A stretch of DNA of 64,000 nucleotides. Source: Paenarthrobacter nicotinovorans. Lineage in GTDB: Bacteria; Actinomycetota; Actinomycetes; Actinomycetales; Micrococcaceae. Shown here one piece after another: positions 36,771-44,559 of the stretch. The position numbers and the translations under genes are program-made. The stretch spans positions 1 to 64,000 of the forward strand of contig NZ_SZVS01000004.1 in NCBI RefSeq assembly GCF_007670255.1. Reading direction: 5' to 3'. Position 1 is the first letter of the stretch. Each line of letters begins with the position of its first letter. The notes under the pieces are model-generated. The model did not search any database, was not told the DNA's origin, and worked only from the letters and a program-made list of their open reading frames with translations.

Positions 36771-36975
36771 TCGTGAACCTTTCGCTGGGCCCTGACACTG
36801 AGCCGGCCGGGCACTTCTGCTTTCCATGGTTGCAACTTCAACTTCCCCTGTCCTCTTCCCATGACGGTGCGTGACATTGGGCACAGCGGGAAAGTCGGTA
36901 CCATCGTGCCTGTGGGCTGCCGCGCAAATGTGCGGAAGCCGCAGCCGCGGGAATGACGACACCAGAAGGGGCCTG

Positions 36976-39453
36976 ATGCCTACCTTTCCCCTAGCGGCCC
37001 CTCGACGGGCGCTGGCAGTTCTCCTGCTGCTGCTCCTCGCGTTGCTCCTTCCATCCGCCCAGGCTTGGGGCTCAGTGGGACAGGACGGTGCCAGCGACGA
37101 CCCCGGCAAGCGGTACTTCGGCGCCTTGCTCGACTGGAACAAGGACTCGGCCGCGGACTATGCACAGCGGTTGGGAGCCCCCGCGGCCCTCTACGGGCAG
37201 AACGTGTCCCTCCCCGCGGACGACGGCGGCCGCGAATACCTCAAGGGCTACTTCGCGCAGGTGGCCGACCAAGGCTCACATGCGCTCCTGACCGTCCGCC
37301 CGGGCATCCCCTTGCAGGACATTACCGACGACGTCGCCACCACTTTTGCGCGTCAAATTACGACGGCGGCAGCCGGCTTCAGGGGGAAGGTGTTCGTCCG
37401 CTTCGGTCCGGACATGAACACGCCCTGGGTGGGCTGGGGCCAGGAACCGGACGCCTACCGGGCCGCGTTCGGCCGGGTTGCTGTTGCCCTCCGGGGCAGC
37501 CTGGCCGATCCCGTGATGGTGTGGTCTCCGACAGCTGAGAAGGACTACCCCTTCCGGGCGACTACTTCCACCCCGCCCAAGGGAGTTCCCCTGGGTTCGT
37601 TGGACACCAACGGCAACGGGATCTGGGACATGGACGACTCGGCCTTTGACCCGTACTACCCCGGCGATGACGTTGTGGACTGGATCGGCCTGTCGATTTA
37701 CCACGACACCACAGGAGCTGGAGCCGCCAACAACACCCTCCCCGACGCCGGCGAGTTCAATGACGCCTTGCATGTCTCCAGTGGCGGCACAGGAACGGAC
37801 AACTTTTATGGAAGCTATGTCCAGGCCAGGAACAAGCCGCTCCTGATTGAGACCGGCGCGTTCTACTCCCCCGGGGCCGGGGGCGCGGCCGAGATTGACG
37901 TCAAGCAAACGTGGTGGCACCAGGTCTTCTCTTCCGTGGCTCAGCCCGAAAACGGTGCCGTCCGCGCAGTGGTCTGGAACGAAACCACCGATGCCCGCGA
38001 TCAGAGCAAGGTTTCCATCGACTGGCGTGCCACCACGCAACCATCCCTGGCTTCTCCCTTCAGGTCCTCCCTGGACACCTCGGGCCTGGCAGTGGGTCCT
38101 GTCACCGAAAAGGGCTTGAAGGACGTTCCCGGCCTGGAGGCCCCACAAGCGAAGTCCGGGACAACTCTCCGGGGGTGGGCTGCATGGGCGACTGCAGGGT
38201 CTGTCCTGGTGGCAGTGGCCGTGTTATGGCTTCTCTCCTCGAGGGCTGCGCCGAACAGGTGGTCCTATACCGGGTCCGGAAAGCGTGACGCCCGGATCGA
38301 CATGCTTCGTGGTTTGGCCATCGTCTTTGTGGTGGTGAATCACGTAGGCATCAATTCTGTCTTCCAGTTGCTGAGCCAAGAGACCATTGGCGTCGTGTCA
38401 GGGGCGGAGCTCTTCGTCATGCTTTCAGGAGCGGTGCTGGGCATGGTCTACGGGCCACGCATCGCCACGGACCTGGGAGATGTGGTGGACGGGACCACCA
38501 AGCGCGCTTCGAAACTGTACTTCACCGCGTTGGCGGTCGTCCTGATCGTGTATGTCTTGAGTCTGCTCCCCTTCATCAACGCGGCGGCAGTGACCACTTT
38601 CACGGATCAAGGAACGGGTGCTGCGGGGCATTCAGCGGCCGGGACGACCTACGACCTGTATGCCGGGATGGAAGGCTTGCTGCAGTTCCCGGTTCCACAG
38701 GGCTTGATTCCTGCCTTGCTGTTGTTGCAGGTTGGCCCGTGGCAGTTCAACATCATGGGCCTGTACGTGGTTTTGTTGTTGATCAGTCCTTTGATCCTGG
38801 TGGCTCTTTCCCGGGGACTGACGTGGCTGGTGCTCACCATCAGCGCGGCCCTGCACATCGCCGGGTCGGTCTTCCGGTTCCGGCTGCTCCCCTCGCAGTT
38901 CGAGGATTCCTTTCCCCTGCTTGTGTGGCAGGTCCTGTTTGTCCTCGGCATGACGGCAGGCTTCCACCGCCAACGGATCATCGACTGGTTCGCGCACCCG
39001 CGTCAGCGGATTCTTCTTGGGGTGTGCATCTTCTTGGCTGCTGCATGCGCGATCTTCTCCTGGAGCGGCCCCTACCTGACCAACCAGCTCGACGTGCGGC
39101 TCGCGCTCATCCCCGACGCCACCTTCAGGTACCTCTACGACACCTTCTTCAGCCGCACTTATCTCGGCATAGGACGCGTGTTGAACGTCATCGTCATCAC
39201 CATCGCTTTGTACGCACTGCTCAGCGCGTTCTGGAAGCCGCTCTCACGCGCTGTGGGCTGGTTCTTCGTGCCACTCGGGCAAGCCACGCTGTATGTGTTC
39301 ATCATGCACGTGTTCTTCATTGTGGCCATTGCCAACATCCCCGTCCTTCGCGATGGCAACCTCTGGCTGAACACCGCCGTCTACGTCGCATTGCTCGCAG
39401 TTCTCTGGGTGATGGTGAAAACGAAGTTCCTCTTCAAGCTGGTTCCCAGGTAG
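36976..39453 (+). CDS. GH26-like extracellular domain fused to an OpgC-type acyltransferase
   Basis: An 825-residue membrane protein. A signal sequence (ALAVLLLLLLALLLPSAQA) is followed at about 45-375 by a GH26-like barrel: FVRFGPDMNTPWVGWG near residue 140 aligns with the family's R-x-x-HEMN-x-x-W acid/base segment, and LLIETGAF near 290 holds the nucleophile Glu. After one helix (about 396-412), residues 435-820 are an OpgC/acyltransferase-3-like module: RIDMLRGLAIVFVVVNHVG, GAELFVMLSGAVLG, and about ten helices. The acid/base Glu is Asp here, so hydrolysis may be weak or lost. Likely it binds or trims and acylates a surface glycan. AAGGGG precedes the ATG. Confidence 0.82.
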   Translation: MPTFPLAAPRRALAVLLLLLLALLLPSAQAWGSVGQDGASDDPGKRYFGALLDWNKDSAADYAQRLGAPAALYGQNVSLPADDGGREYLKGYFAQVADQGSHALLTVRPGIPLQDITDDVATTFARQITTAAAGFRGKVFVRFGPDMNTPWVGWGQEPDAYRAAFGRVAVALRGSLADPVMVWSPTAEKDYPFRATTSTPPKGVPLGSLDTNGNGIWDMDDSAFDPYYPGDDVVDWIGLSIYHDTTGAGAANNTLPDAGEFNDALHVSSGGTGTDNFYGSYVQARNKPLLIETGAFYSPGAGGAAEIDVKQTWWHQVFSSVAQPENGAVRAVVWNETTDARDQSKVSIDWRATTQPSLASPFRSSLDTSGLAVGPVTEKGLKDVPGLEAPQAKSGTTLRGWAAWATAGSVLVAVAVLWLLSSRAAPNRWSYTGSGKRDARIDMLRGLAIVFVVVNHVGINSVFQLLSQETIGVVSGAELFVMLSGAVLGMVYGPRIATDLGDVVDGTTKRASKLYFTALAVVLIVYVLSLLPFINAAAVTTFTDQGTGAAGHSAAGTTYDLYAGMEGLLQFPVPQGLIPALLLLQVGPWQFNIMGLYVVLLLISPLILVALSRGLTWLVLTISAALHIAGSVFRFRLLPSQFEDSFPLLVWQVLFVLGMTAGFHRQRIIDWFAHPRQRILLGVCIFLAAACAIFSWSGPYLTNQLDVRLALIPDATFRYLYDTFFSRTYLGIGRVLNVIVITIALYALLSAFWKPLSRAVGWFFVPLGQATLYVFIMHVFFIVAIANIPVLRDGNLWLNTAVYVALLAVLWVMVKTKFLFKLVPR

Positions 39454-39535
39454 CGCAGTCTGCGCGCGGCGATTGTGTCCGGTTTGGCGGTAATGTTGCA
39501 CCGAATCCCAATACTCTTCTGAGGAAGGCCCCGCC

Positions 39536-40888
39536 ATGAGCATGCTCGGCACCAAATGGAAGCTCCACGGCAACGGCAAGTCCATCCGCCCAGGCCACGT
39601 GGTGGCCCCTGATGAGCGGCTTGCCTGGCCACTGACCATCGGCATCGGCATGCAGCACGTTGTGGCGATGTTCGGCGCGACGTTCCTTGTCCCCATCATC
39701 ACGGGCATGCCGCCGGCCACCACCCTGTTCTTCTCCGGCATCGGCACGCTGCTCTTCCTGGTCATCACCAAGGGCCGCGTACCCAGCTACCTGGGATCGA
39801 GCTTCGCCTTCATCGCCCCGATCATGGCGTCCCAGCAGCAGTACGGCGTTGCCGGCGCGTTGGGCGGCGTGGTGCTTGCCGGCGTCGTACTGGCGCTTAT
39901 AGGTGCGATCGTCCAGAAGTTCGGCGCCGAATGGATCAACCGGCTGATGCCGCCGATCGTTACCGGCGCGATCGTCGCGCTGATCGGCTTGAACCTGGCG
40001 CCGGCGGCGAAGAACAACTTCGACGCCGCCCCCGTCACCGCACTCATCACTTTGGTCACGATCATCCTGGTATCCGTCCTGTTCCGGGGAATCCTGGGGC
40101 GCCTCAGCATTCTGGTGGGCGTTGTGGTGGGGTACCTCGTTGCGATGATGCGCGGCGAGGTTTCCTACGAAAAGATGGACGCCGCGGCCTGGGTTGGCCT
40201 GCCCACTTTCCAGACGCCTGAGTTCCACCTCGGCGTCGTAGGTCTGTTCGTTCCGGTGGTGCTGGTGCTGGTGGCTGAGAACGTCGGGCACGTGAAGTCG
40301 GTGGCCGCGATGACGGGCCAAAACCTCGACGGCGTCTCCGGCCGCGCGCTGATGGCCGACGGCGCCGCGACGGTACTTGCCGGGCTCGGCGGCGGTTCCG
40401 GTACCACCACCTACGCGGAAAACATCGGTGTCATGGCTGCCACCAAGGTCTATTCGACGGCGGCCTACTGGGTGGCCGGTATCTTCGCCATCCTGCTGAG
40501 TTTCTCGCCCAAGTTCGGCGAACTGATCGCGACTGTTCCGGCCGGTGTCCTGGGAGGCGCGGCCACGATGCTGTACGGCATGATCGGCGTCCTCGGTGTG
40601 AAGATCTGGGTCCAGAACAAGGTCAACTTCTCCAACCCGATCAACCTGACCACGGCTGCTGTTGCCCTGATCATCGGCATCGCCGATTACACGTGGACCA
40701 TTGGCGAGCTGAAGTTCACGGGTATCGCCCTGGGGTCAGCTGCCGCCCTGGTGATCTACCACGGCATGAAGGGCCTGGCCCGTTGGCGCGGAACAGTTGC
40801 CGAGCCGGAGACCGAGACGGCGGGGCTGCCGCCTGCGGTGAAGTCGGCGATGAATGCTGCGGCGAAGCGGGGCGGGAAGAAGAAGTAG
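39536..40888 (+). CDS. Uracil-xanthine permease (NCS2 family)
   Basis: A 450-residue transporter with about 14 hydrophobic segments. MQHVVAMFGATFLVPIITGMPP is the NCS2 N-terminal motif. VLVLVAENVGHVKSVAAMTG contains the substrate-binding Glu, and GSGTTTYAENIGVMAATKV the second (Q/N-x-GxxxxT-type) motif. Imports uracil or a related nucleobase by proton symport. AGGAAGG precedes the ATG. The next 158 bases hold no recognisable gene. Confidence 0.9.
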   Translation: MSMLGTKWKLHGNGKSIRPGHVVAPDERLAWPLTIGIGMQHVVAMFGATFLVPIITGMPPATTLFFSGIGTLLFLVITKGRVPSYLGSSFAFIAPIMASQQQYGVAGALGGVVLAGVVLALIGAIVQKFGAEWINRLMPPIVTGAIVALIGLNLAPAAKNNFDAAPVTALITLVTIILVSVLFRGILGRLSILVGVVVGYLVAMMRGEVSYEKMDAAAWVGLPTFQTPEFHLGVVGLFVPVVLVLVAENVGHVKSVAAMTGQNLDGVSGRALMADGAATVLAGLGGGSGTTTYAENIGVMAATKVYSTAAYWVAGIFAILLSFSPKFGELIATVPAGVLGGAATMLYGMIGVLGVKIWVQNKVNFSNPINLTTAAVALIIGIADYTWTIGELKFTGIALGSAAALVIYHGMKGLARWRGTVAEPETETAGLPPAVKSAMNAAAKRGGKKK

Positions 40889-41046
40889 GGGTGCGCGGCG
40901 GGACGCAGTCAAAGACGGCTTCAAAATCTCTTCTGAGCGTCGCTCTTCATTGTCATGTATACCCCGCGTCCCTGTCCGTGGTTCCTTCCACGAACGCGTG
41001 ACGGAGGGTCCGGTACAGCAACCAGCTGACCGCGACGGCGGCGTCC

Positions 41047-41634
41047 TCACATGGGACCGCTTAGGGCCCGCGCGACCGTGGATACGCTGACTCCGAGCGT
41101 GCCAGCGATGTCCCTGAGCGTCATCTTGTTTCGCCTTAGGTTGCGCGCCACTTCGAGCTTGTGCGGCGTCATCGCGGGCGGGCGCCCACCGAGACGGCCA
41201 CGGGCACGGGCAGCAGTTAACCCCGCGATGGTTCGCTCCGACAGGCGGCTGCGTTCGTATCTCGCAATAGCTTCAAACATGCTGAGAATCAGCCGACCAT
41301 GCTGACCTCCGATGTCGAGCCAAGGGTCCGATAGAGCGCGAAAGCTGATCCCTCGCTCGCTCAAGAGCGCGATAACGCCAGCCAAATCTGCCGCGCTTCG
41401 GCCTACTCTCGTGAGGTCGCTAACCAACAACGCGTCCCCGGGTTCAAGGGCCTCCAGACAGGCACTCCATTGCTCCCTGGGTTCTGTGGCACCGGCCGCC
41501 CGTTCCTCGAAGACCTTTTCCGCTCCTGCGTCCCTCAATGCAGCAACTTGATCGGAAAGAGATGCCCCCGAAGAGCTTTCCCTGGCGTAACCAATAGAAA
41601 TATTTTGTTTCAACAATTTCCCAAAAACCCCCAT
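41047..41634 (-). CDS. Serine recombinase (resolvase/invertase family)
   Basis: A 195-residue recombinase. SIGYARESSSGASLSDQVAALRDAG begins the catalytic domain with the Ser in the usual Y-A-R-x-S context. LLVSDLTRVGRSAADLAGVI and SMFEAIARYERSRLSERTIAGL supply the conserved Arg residues. The C-terminus is an HTH domain (LRDIAGTLGVSVSTVARAL). Catalyses site-specific recombination for resolution, inversion or small transposons. Start is uncertain: GTG 41676, ATG 41634 and TTG 41613 are possible, none with a good ribosome-binding site. It is divergent from the lasso peptide cluster across about 290 bases of AT-rich sequence and may mark how the cluster arrived. Confidence 0.82.
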   Translation of the reverse strand: MGVFGKLLKQNISIGYARESSSGASLSDQVAALRDAGAEKVFEERAAGATEPREQWSACLEALEPGDALLVSDLTRVGRSAADLAGVIALLSERGISFRALSDPWLDIGGQHGRLILSMFEAIARYERSRLSERTIAGLTAARARGRLGGRPPAMTPHKLEVARNLRRNKMTLRDIAGTLGVSVSTVARALSGPM

Positions 41635-41927
41635 TTTTGAGTATCGGAGTTTGGTTCTGATATCGAGTTTTGACACTTAGAATTCGAGGTACGTGGCCGA
41701 CGATCCGCTGCATCCCACGACCACCGGGAATGAGATTAGACAAGCACTCAAACGCACCGGCATGCAATGATCGGCACAGCCTCCGCGCGGCCAGTATGAC
41801 ATATTAGATTTAGAAAATAAAACGATTGTAGGAAAGCTGTGGATACACTTGCCTTGTTATTCGAAATTAGTAAAACTCAAGCTACAACCGGCAAGGTAGC
41901 CGTGTAATTATCACCTAGGGAGGAGGG

Positions 41928-42065
41928 ATGATGATGAAGAACAAGTATTCTGCTCCGCGTGTAGCGCGGGTCGGTTCGTTCCGTGAAGTGACAAACGGTG
42001 TTTGGTTCGGACGCTGGCGCGACATCTTCGGCGGTCGGGCATTCGTTAAGGTCGACATCGGCTGA
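41928..42065 (+). CDS. Lasso peptide precursor (class II, propeptin-like core)
   Basis: A 45-codon gene. The leader (1-23) has Tyr7, Pro10, Val12, Gly16, Phe18 and Thr22, which matches the actinobacterial lasso leader pattern YxxPxLxxxGxFxxxTx with Thr at -2. The predicted core begins Gly24: ring GVWFGRWRD, in which Gly1 and Asp9 can close a nine-residue macrolactam, and tail IFGGRAFVKVDIG. There is no Cys, hence class II. R-D-[IL]-F-G-G-x-x-F is shared with propeptin by recollection of that sequence. A strong purine-rich site (AGGGAGGAGGG) precedes three consecutive ATGs; the true start may be 41931 or 41934. AT-rich sequence at 41790-41910 probably holds the promoter. Confidence 0.9.
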   Translation: MMMKNKYSAPRVARVGSFREVTNGVWFGRWRDIFGGRAFVKVDIG

Positions 42066-42085
42066 TAGCAGTACAGAGGAACGAG

Positions 42086-42116
42086 CGGGAGCCTCGTCAT
42101 CGTGACGAGGCTCCCG
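42086..42116 (+). terminator. Attenuator-type hairpin between lasso precursor and cyclase genes
   Basis: CGGGAGCCTCGTCA (42086-42099), loop TCG, and its exact inverse (42103-42116), then TTCT. It lies 20 bases after the precursor stop and before the cyclase gene. Such a partial terminator would allow more precursor than enzyme mRNA. Confidence 0.7.
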
Positions 42117-42167
42117 TTCTGCATCAGGCTTTCATTCGCTCCATCACACGTCAGGTGCCAGGACACA

Positions 42168-43832
42168 ATGCCACAACTCTTCTTAGCCAACAGGGGCAGT
42201 GCCTCAGGATTGATCGACGAATCCACGGTTTTGCCGTCCAGCGCCGATGTCACCATCCTCGATTCCAGGTTCACTGAGTGGCAAGTGAGGGATTCCGCTG
42301 TCTCCCACCATCATTTCCGTGATGATCATGACGCAACCCCGGGCTACGCTCGCGCCATTACCGGATCAATCTCAACCGCGGAGACGCTGTACTGGACTGA
42401 ATTCGGGGGAGTGCCGATTGCCTCGACATCCCAGGGAGCACTACGGCGAATTGCCCACAGCAAGCTCGATGACAGCAGGGTCCGTCTAGCCCTGTGCACA
42501 AATTTGCCTGGCTTCCTGCGCCACCTTCCGTTCTGGGAAGGAATCAATGCAGTGAAACCAGGTTCCACGCTCACCTACCACAATGGGCGTCCCAAGGTGC
42601 TGGACCAGGAAGTTGCGGCGGACCACCCCAACCTGGATCTATCCGAGGCGGCTGAACTGCTGCTGGCCGAGCTGACACGGTCCATGGAACGCCGCATCCT
42701 ATCCTACGGGAAACTGAGCGCTGATGTGTCCGGCGGCATGGACTCAACCAGCCTGTCCTACATTCTGGATTCAATTCAGGAAGAGAGCATCTATTACCAT
42801 GCCGGTACGGACGATCCCCATAACCGGGATAGCCAGTACGCGCGTCGAGCAGCATCGGAACTACGCGGGCAATTCACTGAGCTGGAGTCACTGACCGCCA
42901 CATCCGGCGCGTTCAGCGAATTCGACCAAAACATCCAGGGCCTAGATGACGGTCCGTTGGCATGGGCCGGGAATTCCAAGCACCTCGGATTACTGCTCAA
43001 GGATGCCTCCCGACGTGGCGTCAAGGCTCACCTTACGGGCGTCGGCGGCGACGAACTGTTTGACCCACTTCCCGCAACAGCCCTGGATCTCCTTTCGACT
43101 TCATCGTGGAAAGCCGGTCTCCGGATAATCCGCCGGCTAGGCAAAATGCAGCGGTGGTCTACGCTCGCAGTAGCCCGAGCGGTGGGGTCCAACGTCAACT
43201 TTGAAACTGAGATGCTACGGCGTATCGAAGCCCCAGCGGGGAACATCGTGGGGCCGGCTGAGGCCTTCTCATGGGCGCCCGGATTCGGCATCTCTAAATT
43301 TGCCACAGCAGAAACCAGGGAAGTAGTGGCGCAAAAAGTGAAGGATGCGCTCACACAAGGAGCCCGCCCGCACCATAGAGATCGCTTCAGGCATCAGATG
43401 ACCGAGGCCGTCATGTTCCAAGGCGAAGTTGTGCGGCAAGTGGGCCATGCCTACGAACACCTCGGCGTCGCTTGGGAGGCGCCCTACTTGGACGATGCGG
43501 TAGTCCGTCTCATTCTGAGCCTGCCGACAGACATCCTCATTGGAACCCGCGATAACAAACCGCTCCTGGCGCGGGCAACGGAGCCTGTTGCCCCCCGTTG
43601 GCTGTTCACTCGCGAAGACAAAGGTGAATACAGCTCCGACCTGTTCACCGAGTACAAGAAGCGTCGTGACGATCTGTCCCGCCTTTTCGACGAAAGCTAT
43701 TTGGTGGATATGGGTCATATCAACGCTGACGCTGTACGCGATGCCTTGAGTATGCCGGTAGTCAGCACGGACGAACTCTTTGAAATCGAACAACTCGCCG
43801 GCGTCGAGAGATGGGTCAGGGCCATTCAATGA
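42168..43832 (+). CDS. Lasso peptide isopeptide bond-forming cyclase (asparagine synthetase-like)
   Basis: A 554-residue protein homologous to asparagine synthetase B, the lasso C protein. The N-terminal domain resembles the glutaminase fold but lacks the Cys2 nucleophile (it begins MPQLF). The C-terminal synthetase domain has the ATP pyrophosphatase loop DVSGGMDSTSLSYIL near residue 187 and GVGGDELFDPLP. It adenylates the Asp9 side chain of the core and forms the amide with Gly1. The ATG at 42168 has AGGAC upstream. Its stop overlaps the B1 start by ATGA. Confidence 0.92.
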   Translation: MPQLFLANRGSASGLIDESTVLPSSADVTILDSRFTEWQVRDSAVSHHHFRDDHDATPGYARAITGSISTAETLYWTEFGGVPIASTSQGALRRIAHSKLDDSRVRLALCTNLPGFLRHLPFWEGINAVKPGSTLTYHNGRPKVLDQEVAADHPNLDLSEAAELLLAELTRSMERRILSYGKLSADVSGGMDSTSLSYILDSIQEESIYYHAGTDDPHNRDSQYARRAASELRGQFTELESLTATSGAFSEFDQNIQGLDDGPLAWAGNSKHLGLLLKDASRRGVKAHLTGVGGDELFDPLPATALDLLSTSSWKAGLRIIRRLGKMQRWSTLAVARAVGSNVNFETEMLRRIEAPAGNIVGPAEAFSWAPGFGISKFATAETREVVAQKVKDALTQGARPHHRDRFRHQMTEAVMFQGEVVRQVGHAYEHLGVAWEAPYLDDAVVRLILSLPTDILIGTRDNKPLLARATEPVAPRWLFTREDKGEYSSDLFTEYKKRRDDLSRLFDESYLVDMGHINADAVRDALSMPVVSTDELFEIEQLAGVERWVRAIQ

Positions 43833-44131
43833 GGAAGAAGACGACCCCCACCGTCCAAGCTGGAGATGTATTCCAACCTTCACCGAAAATTACCTTCAAC
43901 GTAGATGATGACGGGGTAACGGTGTTCGACGCCCGAGGCGGCACCTACTGGCGTGGAAACGCCACAGCAGCCGACGTCATGGCTGCAATCGAGCAAAATC
44001 TCGAGGTGGGTGACGTCGTTGACAAAATCTCCGAGTCCTACGGAGTTGACCACCACCGGGTGCGTCAGGACGTCCACGCTCTGATTGTTGAACTACAGCG
44101 TTCCGGAATTATTCGGAGGGTCAGCCCATGA
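43829..44131 (+). CDS. Lasso peptide B1 protein, PqqD-like RiPP recognition element
   Basis: A 100-residue stand-alone RiPP recognition element. A winged-helix PqqD fold is indicated by the beta-strand region VTVFDARGGTYWRGN and helices VMAAIEQNLEVGDVVDKISE and VRQDVHALIVELQRSGII. It binds the leader peptide (the Tyr/Pro/Leu pattern) and delivers it to the B2 protease. ATGA overlaps with both the cyclase and B2 genes show tight coupling. Confidence 0.9.
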   Translation: MRKKTTPTVQAGDVFQPSPKITFNVDDDGVTVFDARGGTYWRGNATAADVMAAIEQNLEVGDVVDKISESYGVDHHRVRQDVHALIVELQRSGIIRRVSP

Positions 44132-44559
44132 GCCTCCCGATTAGTTCACAGCCAGCCGTCATGCCACGGGGGCTGTTCCGGTTGCGGACTCACACCGTTG
44201 TGGGCGTCGCCTGGGTGATGACTTTGCTGCCGCCCACGCTTCTTCAGTCAGTTCTCCATCGCCTTTCACATTCGCACCGTTCCACCAACGCCCACCAAGC
44301 ACGCCTCATGCGGGCAGCCGTTTGTGCTGTCAGCGCCCGCTGCGCCGGCGAGGGGTGCCTGCAGCGGTCGATCGCAGCCTTCATGCTGTGCCGGATGGAA
44401 GGTCACTCTCCGGGATGGACAACGGGCTACCAACTTGAGCCATTCGCTGCCCATGCATGGATTGAAGTGGACGGGTTCCCGATCGACGAGCCCCATCGAA
44501 TCCGCAGCTACGTCCCCGTCCTCACCGTGGCTCAGCCCGGAGAAGCGAGTAACAAATGA
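44128..44559 (+). CDS. Lasso peptide B2 protein, transglutaminase-like leader peptidase
   Basis: A 143-residue protein. The catalytic triad is recognisable: Cys77 in EGCLQRSIAAFMLCRMEGHS, His109 in AHAWIEVDGFPI, and Asp115. It cleaves after leader residue -1, releasing the Gly1 amine for cyclisation. The N-terminal half is helical, as in other actinobacterial B2 proteins. ATGA overlaps join it to B1 and to the ABC transporter. Confidence 0.9.
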   Translation: MSLPISSQPAVMPRGLFRLRTHTVVGVAWVMTLLPPTLLQSVLHRLSHSHRSTNAHQARLMRAAVCAVSARCAGEGCLQRSIAAFMLCRMEGHSPGWTTGYQLEPFAAHAWIEVDGFPIDEPHRIRSYVPVLTVAQPGEASNK

